In this document: piece by piece, positions 5,574 to 8,804 of the stretch
Position numbering within the stretch: the stretch's first letter is position 1
Layout: the number at the start of each line of letters is the position of its first letter
Assembly (NCBI GenBank): GCA_031263835.1
Contig: JAISEZ010000076.1
Span: 1 to 8,804 of the forward strand
DNA length: 8,804 nt
DNA from: Tannerella sp.
GTDB lineage: Bacteria; Bacteroidota; Bacteroidia; Bacteroidales; Tannerellaceae
Direction of reading: 5' to 3'
Notes under the pieces: model-generated
What the model was told of the DNA's origin: nothing
The model's input: only the letters and a program-made list of their open reading frames with translations
The model's database searches: none
Made by a program: the position numbers and the translations under genes

Positions 5574-8297
5574 ATGAAACGCTATCTTTACATCCGGCTG
5601 CTTTGTGCAGTCTGTCTGTCGACCGCAGGGCTTGCATCGTGCAGGCATGAAACGCTGACCGTCGGTCATCTGCAGTGCGAATACCTGAGCGAACCTGTCG
5701 CTGTCGAAAGTTATGAACCCCTGCTGAGCTGGCGGCTTTATTCCGCCCAAAGGGGTAAAAGTCAAACGGCTTACCGGATACTGGCCGCCAGTGACCCGGC
5801 GCTCCTGTCCGAAGGGAAAGCCGACTTGTGGGATTCGGACGCAGTCGCGTCGTCGCAGTCCGTTCAGGTGAAATACGGAGGAAAAGCGCCCGTCGCCCGT
5901 CAGCAGGTTTACTGGAAAGTGCGGGTATGGGACGAAAACAATCGCCCGACGGACTGGAGCCGGACCGCGACCTGGTCGACGGGACTGTCGCCGTCCGACT
6001 GGAAGGCCCGCTGGATTGGCGCTTTGACGGAGTCCGCGCCCGCCTCAGGAGTAACATATCCGGCAACCTGGTTCCGCAGGGAGTTTACGGCAGCCCGGTC
6101 TGTCCGTCAGGCGAAAGCGTATGTCTGCGGACTGGGATTTTATGAAATGTACCTGAACGGGAAGAAAGTGGGCGACCAGGTGCTGGCGCCGGCAGTCACC
6201 AATTACGACGTGCGTCCGCTCTCCAACCTGATTTATTTCTATGACGACCAGTCGACCCGGCGCGTCCTGTACAACACGTTCGACGTCACCGGACTGCTGC
6301 AGGAGGGGACGAATACCATCGGCGCCGTGCTCGGCAACGGCTGGTACAACCAGCGCGACCGCAGGGAGGAGGGCGACATGTGGTATGACCTGCCCAAACT
6401 GTGTATCCAGCTGGAGATTGCCTATGCGGACGGAAGCACGGAAACCGTTTCGACCGACGGGTCATGGAAATGTACGGCGGCAGGCCCGTTGCTGCACGAC
6501 GGCATCTTCACGGGCGAGCGCTACGACGCGCGTCTGGATTTGGGCGCCTGGAACCGGAACGGCTATGACGACAGCGCCTGGCAACCCGCGCTGACCGTCC
6601 GTCCGCCGGCCGGACGGATGGAACCGCAGCTGGCTCCGTTCGACAGGGTCACGCGTACGCTGACGCCTGAATTTAAAGGCCGCATCAACGATTCAACCTT
6701 TTTGTACGTCCTTCCCGAAATGATTTCCGGATGGGCTGAAATCTCGGTGCAGGGCAGGGCCGGGGACGAGATACGGCTGCATTTCTGCGGAGAAGAAGAG
6801 GAATCCTTCGGGCAGCTGGATACGTACATCCTGAAGGGGGGCGCGCCGGAACGGTGGGAACCCCGTTTCACGTGGCATGCCTTCCGGACGGTTCGGGCCG
6901 TCACGCGCGAAGTGGAGATGAACGGTGAAAGCCTTGTCGTGAAGGCGGTGAACACCGACCCGGCGCAAACAGGCCATTTCACCTGTTCCAACGAACTGTT
7001 CAACCGAATCAACGCCTCCTACCTGCTCACCCAGCGGGGCAATTTCCACGGAAGCATCAGCAGCGACTGCCCGCACCGCGAGCGGCTGGCCTACACGGGC
7101 GACGGGCAGGTGGCGGTGGAGAGCGCCCTCTGGTCGTTCGACATGACCCGCTTCTACCGCAAATGGTTCAACGACATGGACGACGCCCGCAACAGGAAGA
7201 CGGGCTACGTCCCCCATACGGCGCCCTTCGGCGGCGGAGGCGGCGGCCCGGCCTGGGGGTCGGCCTACCTCATCATGCCGTGGGCCTACTACTGTTTCTA
7301 CGGCGACACCTCCCTGCTGGAGCAGCATTACGCCGGCATGAAGCAATGGGTAGCCTATCTGGGGACGCGCACCGACGAACGGGGCATCGTCGTACGCGAA
7401 GAACCCCACGGCTGGTGTCTGGGCGACTGGTGTACGCCGGACAGACTGGAGCTTCCCGAGCCGCTGGTGAACACGGCCTACTATTTCCATTCCGCCACGC
7501 TGATGGCCAAAATAGCCGGCGTGGTGGGCAACGGAGCCGACAGCCGGTATTTCACGGAACTGGCCGGGCGAATCGGGGCGGATTTCCATCGCGTGTTTTT
7601 CAATCCGGAAACCCGGCAGTATGGCGAGGGGCGGCAGGGCGCCAATGTGTTCCCGCTGGCGTTCGGGATGACGCCGGAAGGGGTACGGGAAGACGTCTTC
7701 CGGGCCTTGCTGGAGCAGCTGGATTCCATTCAGTACCGCTTCGACACGGGGATTCTCGCCACGCCGCTGCTGTTGCAGGTGTTGACGGAAAACGGACGGG
7801 CGGACGTGGCGTACCGGCTGATGAACCGGCGTACGGAACCGGGCTTCGCCTACCTGATGGACGACGCCTATACCTGCCTGTGGGAGACGTGGGACGGGAA
7901 AGCCTCGCGCGACCATCCGATGTTCGGAAGCGTCGTTGCATGGATGTACCGTTCGCTTGCCGGTATCCGCTGTGACGGGCGCCGTCCGGGGATGAAGCAC
8001 ATCCTGATTGCGCCGCAGCCGATGGACGACCTGACCGCTGCCGCCGCCTCCTTCGAATCGCTCTATGGCGTTGTCCGTTCGGAATGGAGCCGGTCGCCGG
8101 GTCATTTTGAGTTGACGGTCGAGATTCCGGCCAATACGTCGGCTACCGTACGGTTGCCGAACGGAGACGCCCGCCCGGTCAGCGAATCCGGCGTCGCACT
8201 GGCACAGGCCGAAGGCGTCCGTTACCTCGGCGAAGAAGCAGGCTGCACGGTCGTGGAAATCACGTCGGGAACCTACCGGTTTATAATTAGTGATTAG
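5574..8297 (+). CDS. Lipoprotein alpha-L-rhamnosidase, GH78
   Basis: The predicted enzyme hydrolyses terminal alpha-L-rhamnose from plant glycosides or pectic polysaccharides by inversion. The 907-residue product starts at ATG 5574 (an upstream in-frame TTG at 5544 lies in the promoter box). A lipoprotein signal ends in the lipobox GLASC with Cys23, so the protein is membrane-anchored in the periplasm or on the surface. The order is: fibronectin-like N-terminal domain (about 25-140); the carbohydrate-binding-like Bac_rhamnosid_N domain from ARWIG (about 143) to about 340; a beta domain; the (alpha/alpha)6 catalytic barrel (about 470-810); and a C-terminal beta-sandwich with the GVVRSEWSR stretch (about 830 on). 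The likely general acid is Glu503 in DCPHRERLAYTGD, with Asp498 and Asp510; the likely base is Glu771 in LWETWDGK. No SusC/SusD pair is in the window. The last residues (IISD) and the TAG stop are read from a heptamer array. Confidence 0.93.
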   Translation: MKRYLYIRLLCAVCLSTAGLASCRHETLTVGHLQCEYLSEPVAVESYEPLLSWRLYSAQRGKSQTAYRILAASDPALLSEGKADLWDSDAVASSQSVQVKYGGKAPVARQQVYWKVRVWDENNRPTDWSRTATWSTGLSPSDWKARWIGALTESAPASGVTYPATWFRREFTAARSVRQAKAYVCGLGFYEMYLNGKKVGDQVLAPAVTNYDVRPLSNLIYFYDDQSTRRVLYNTFDVTGLLQEGTNTIGAVLGNGWYNQRDRREEGDMWYDLPKLCIQLEIAYADGSTETVSTDGSWKCTAAGPLLHDGIFTGERYDARLDLGAWNRNGYDDSAWQPALTVRPPAGRMEPQLAPFDRVTRTLTPEFKGRINDSTFLYVLPEMISGWAEISVQGRAGDEIRLHFCGEEEESFGQLDTYILKGGAPERWEPRFTWHAFRTVRAVTREVEMNGESLVVKAVNTDPAQTGHFTCSNELFNRINASYLLTQRGNFHGSISSDCPHRERLAYTGDGQVAVESALWSFDMTRFYRKWFNDMDDARNRKTGYVPHTAPFGGGGGGPAWGSAYLIMPWAYYCFYGDTSLLEQHYAGMKQWVAYLGTRTDERGIVVREEPHGWCLGDWCTPDRLELPEPLVNTAYYFHSATLMAKIAGVVGNGADSRYFTELAGRIGADFHRVFFNPETRQYGEGRQGANVFPLAFGMTPEGVREDVFRALLEQLDSIQYRFDTGILATPLLLQVLTENGRADVAYRLMNRRTEPGFAYLMDDAYTCLWETWDGKASRDHPMFGSVVAWMYRSLAGIRCDGRRPGMKHILIAPQPMDDLTAAAASFESLYGVVRSEWSRSPGHFELTVEIPANTSATVRLPNGDARPVSESGVALAQAEGVRYLGEEAGCTVVEITSGTYRFIISD

Positions 8298-8375
8298 TGA
8301 TTAGTGATTAGTGGTTAACGGTTAATGATTTGCACATGCACTAACCATTAACCGTTAACCGTTAACCACTAACTA
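8287..8375. repeat. Heptamer array with hairpin at the rhamnosidase 3' end
   Basis: Left half: three TTAGTGA, then TTAGTGG, TTAACGG and TTAATGA (8287-8328). Right half: CTAACCA, two TTAACCG, TTAACCA and CTAACTA (8341-8375). The segment from TTAGTGG to TTAATG is complementary to the right half apart from one extra heptamer there, giving an A+T-rich stem around GCACATGC. It supplies the rhamnosidase TAG stop. It probably acts as a 3' hairpin for this transcript, but no U-tract follows. Confidence 0.85.
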
Positions 8376-8564
8376 AGTTCTGGAAGGTCACGGTGGCGAC
8401 CGTCAGGACGAATACCGCGGCAAAGGACTGCTTATTTCCAGACAATGCCTTAGTGCCTGCCCCGGGAAAAAACCGGGTTAACGGTGAACATCTCACCGGC
8501 ATGTAGACGAACGTCTCGTCAGCATGTGAGTGAGCGTCTCCCTCGCCCAATGTCATCAAGTTAA
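8376..8564. other. Non-coding stretch with three consecutive short hairpins
   Basis: No convincing gene is seen. Three compact inverted repeats follow one another: CCCGG/CCGGG (8461-8465, 8473-8477), CGGTGA/TCACCG (8482-8487, 8493-8498) and AGACG/CGTCT (8505-8509, 8512-8516). A minus-strand frame of 65 codons (8559-8362) is open, but it runs into the heptamer array and is hairpin-rich, so I do not call it. Confidence 0.5.
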
Positions 8565-8706
8565 GGGCTGAAAGCCCGCCATATCCCAGCCTAACGGCAA
8601 CATCTTGGGGTATGAAATGACGCGTACATCGCCCTGCGCCCTGAAAGGACGAAAGCGAGTCAAATAACCGGCTTTCGCCCCTTCAGGTAGGGTGTTCAAA
8701 CCACCC
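8565..8706. repeat. Probable extragenic multi-hairpin element
   Basis: Four stems occur in a row: GGGCT/AGCCC (8565-8577); ATATCCCA with TGGGGTAT (8581-8588, 8606-8613), with an inner GCC/GGC; CTGAAAGGACGAAAGC with GCTTTCGCCCCTTCAG (8641-8656, 8671-8686, two mismatches); and GGGTG/CACCC (8690-8694, 8702-8706). The GGGCTGAAAGCCC and GGCTTTCGCCC phrases resemble, from memory, extragenic repeats common in Bacteroidota genomes. It lies upstream of the next gene's -7 box, so it is not part of that gene's leader. Confidence 0.5.
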
Positions 8707-8728
8707 ATTTTCATTTTCAGGAAATGGC

Positions 8729-8736
8729 TATCTTTG
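8729..8736 (+). promoter_or_regulatory. Bacteroidota-type -7 box for the gene at 8766
   Basis: TATCTTTG fits TAnnTTTG and lies 29 bp before the ATG at 8766, in an A+T-rich context. The -33 region is T-rich (ATTTTCATTTTC) but lacks a clean TTTG. Confidence 0.6.
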
Positions 8737-8765
8737 TCCCGTAATTATTTTAATGATATGTATTT

Positions 8766-8804
8766 ATGAAAACAAAGCGGGAAGAAAAACTGGAAAATGA
8801 GTTG
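8766..8804 (+). CDS. Start of an unidentified gene, cut by the window end
   Basis: Thirteen codons are visible from the ATG at 8766 (MKTKREEKLENEL), a charged, probably helical start with no signal peptide. The call rests on the -7 box at a suitable distance, the A+T-rich leader and the frame being open to the window end. Two nearby upstream ATGs (8753, 8758) run into stops within a few codons or within this stretch. The product cannot be identified from this fragment. Confidence 0.5.
   Translation, partial: MKTKREEKLENEL

Noticed and set aside
6693..8105. Long minus-strand open frame antisense to the rhamnosidase gene
   Set aside because: It mirrors the GH78 coding region and shows no domain or promoter of its own.
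8362..8559. Minus-strand 65-codon frame
   Set aside because: Its end lies in the heptamer array and its body is hairpin repeats; there is no promoter or recognised family.

Overview
The window comes from a fairly GC-rich member of the Bacteroidota, probably Bacteroidales. The evidence is a set of Bacteroidota-type -7 promoter boxes (TAnnTTTG) ahead of three genes, the familiar sppA-lpxK-thiL gene neighbourhood, and a lipoprotein GH78 glycosidase. No rRNA, tRNA, CRISPR array or phage gene is visible.

Layout. 1-618 (+) is the 3' part of a hydroxypyruvate-isomerase-like TIM-barrel gene. It converges on a minus-strand housekeeping cluster: sppA (4813-3041), lpxK (3021-1924) and thiL (1766-735). 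SppA is an inner-membrane signal peptide peptidase, LpxK makes lipid IVA for the outer membrane, and ThiL makes thiamine diphosphate. sppA and lpxK are tightly spaced. lpxK and thiL are separated by an imperfect 123/124-bp tandem duplication of the lpxK-end/thiL-start junction. This leaves a 29-codon chimeric remnant of the two genes. Divergently, 5574-8297 (+) encodes a 907-residue lipoprotein alpha-L-rhamnosidase (GH78). A further gene starts at 8766 and runs off the window. The protein-coding genes are ordinary. The unusual content lies between them.

Intergenic content. (1) Heptamer arrays of the TTAGTGA/TTAACGG type sit at the 3' ends of the isomerase, thiL and rhamnosidase genes. An octamer array (TTGAATCA type) sits at the 3' end of lpxK. 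They supply the stop codons of thiL, lpxK and the rhamnosidase. Because the unit length is not a multiple of three, they carry stops in all frames. (2) A 411-bp element at 5090-5500 lies between sppA and the rhamnosidase gene. It has 65-bp near-perfect inverted arms and is flanked by an 8-bp direct repeat (AACACTCA). Inside are seven 42-bp tandem units, each with a 19-bp palindrome. Removing the element and one 8-mer restores a phased heptamer array, so it looks like a non-autonomous transposon (MITE-like) inserted into a heptamer array. I regard this as the main novelty candidate. (3) 8461-8706 holds a run of consecutive short hairpins that resembles an extragenic repeat element.

Taken together, the window shows a stable housekeeping operon whose gaps have accumulated several classes of short repeats. 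The encoded enzymes do not form a single new pathway.
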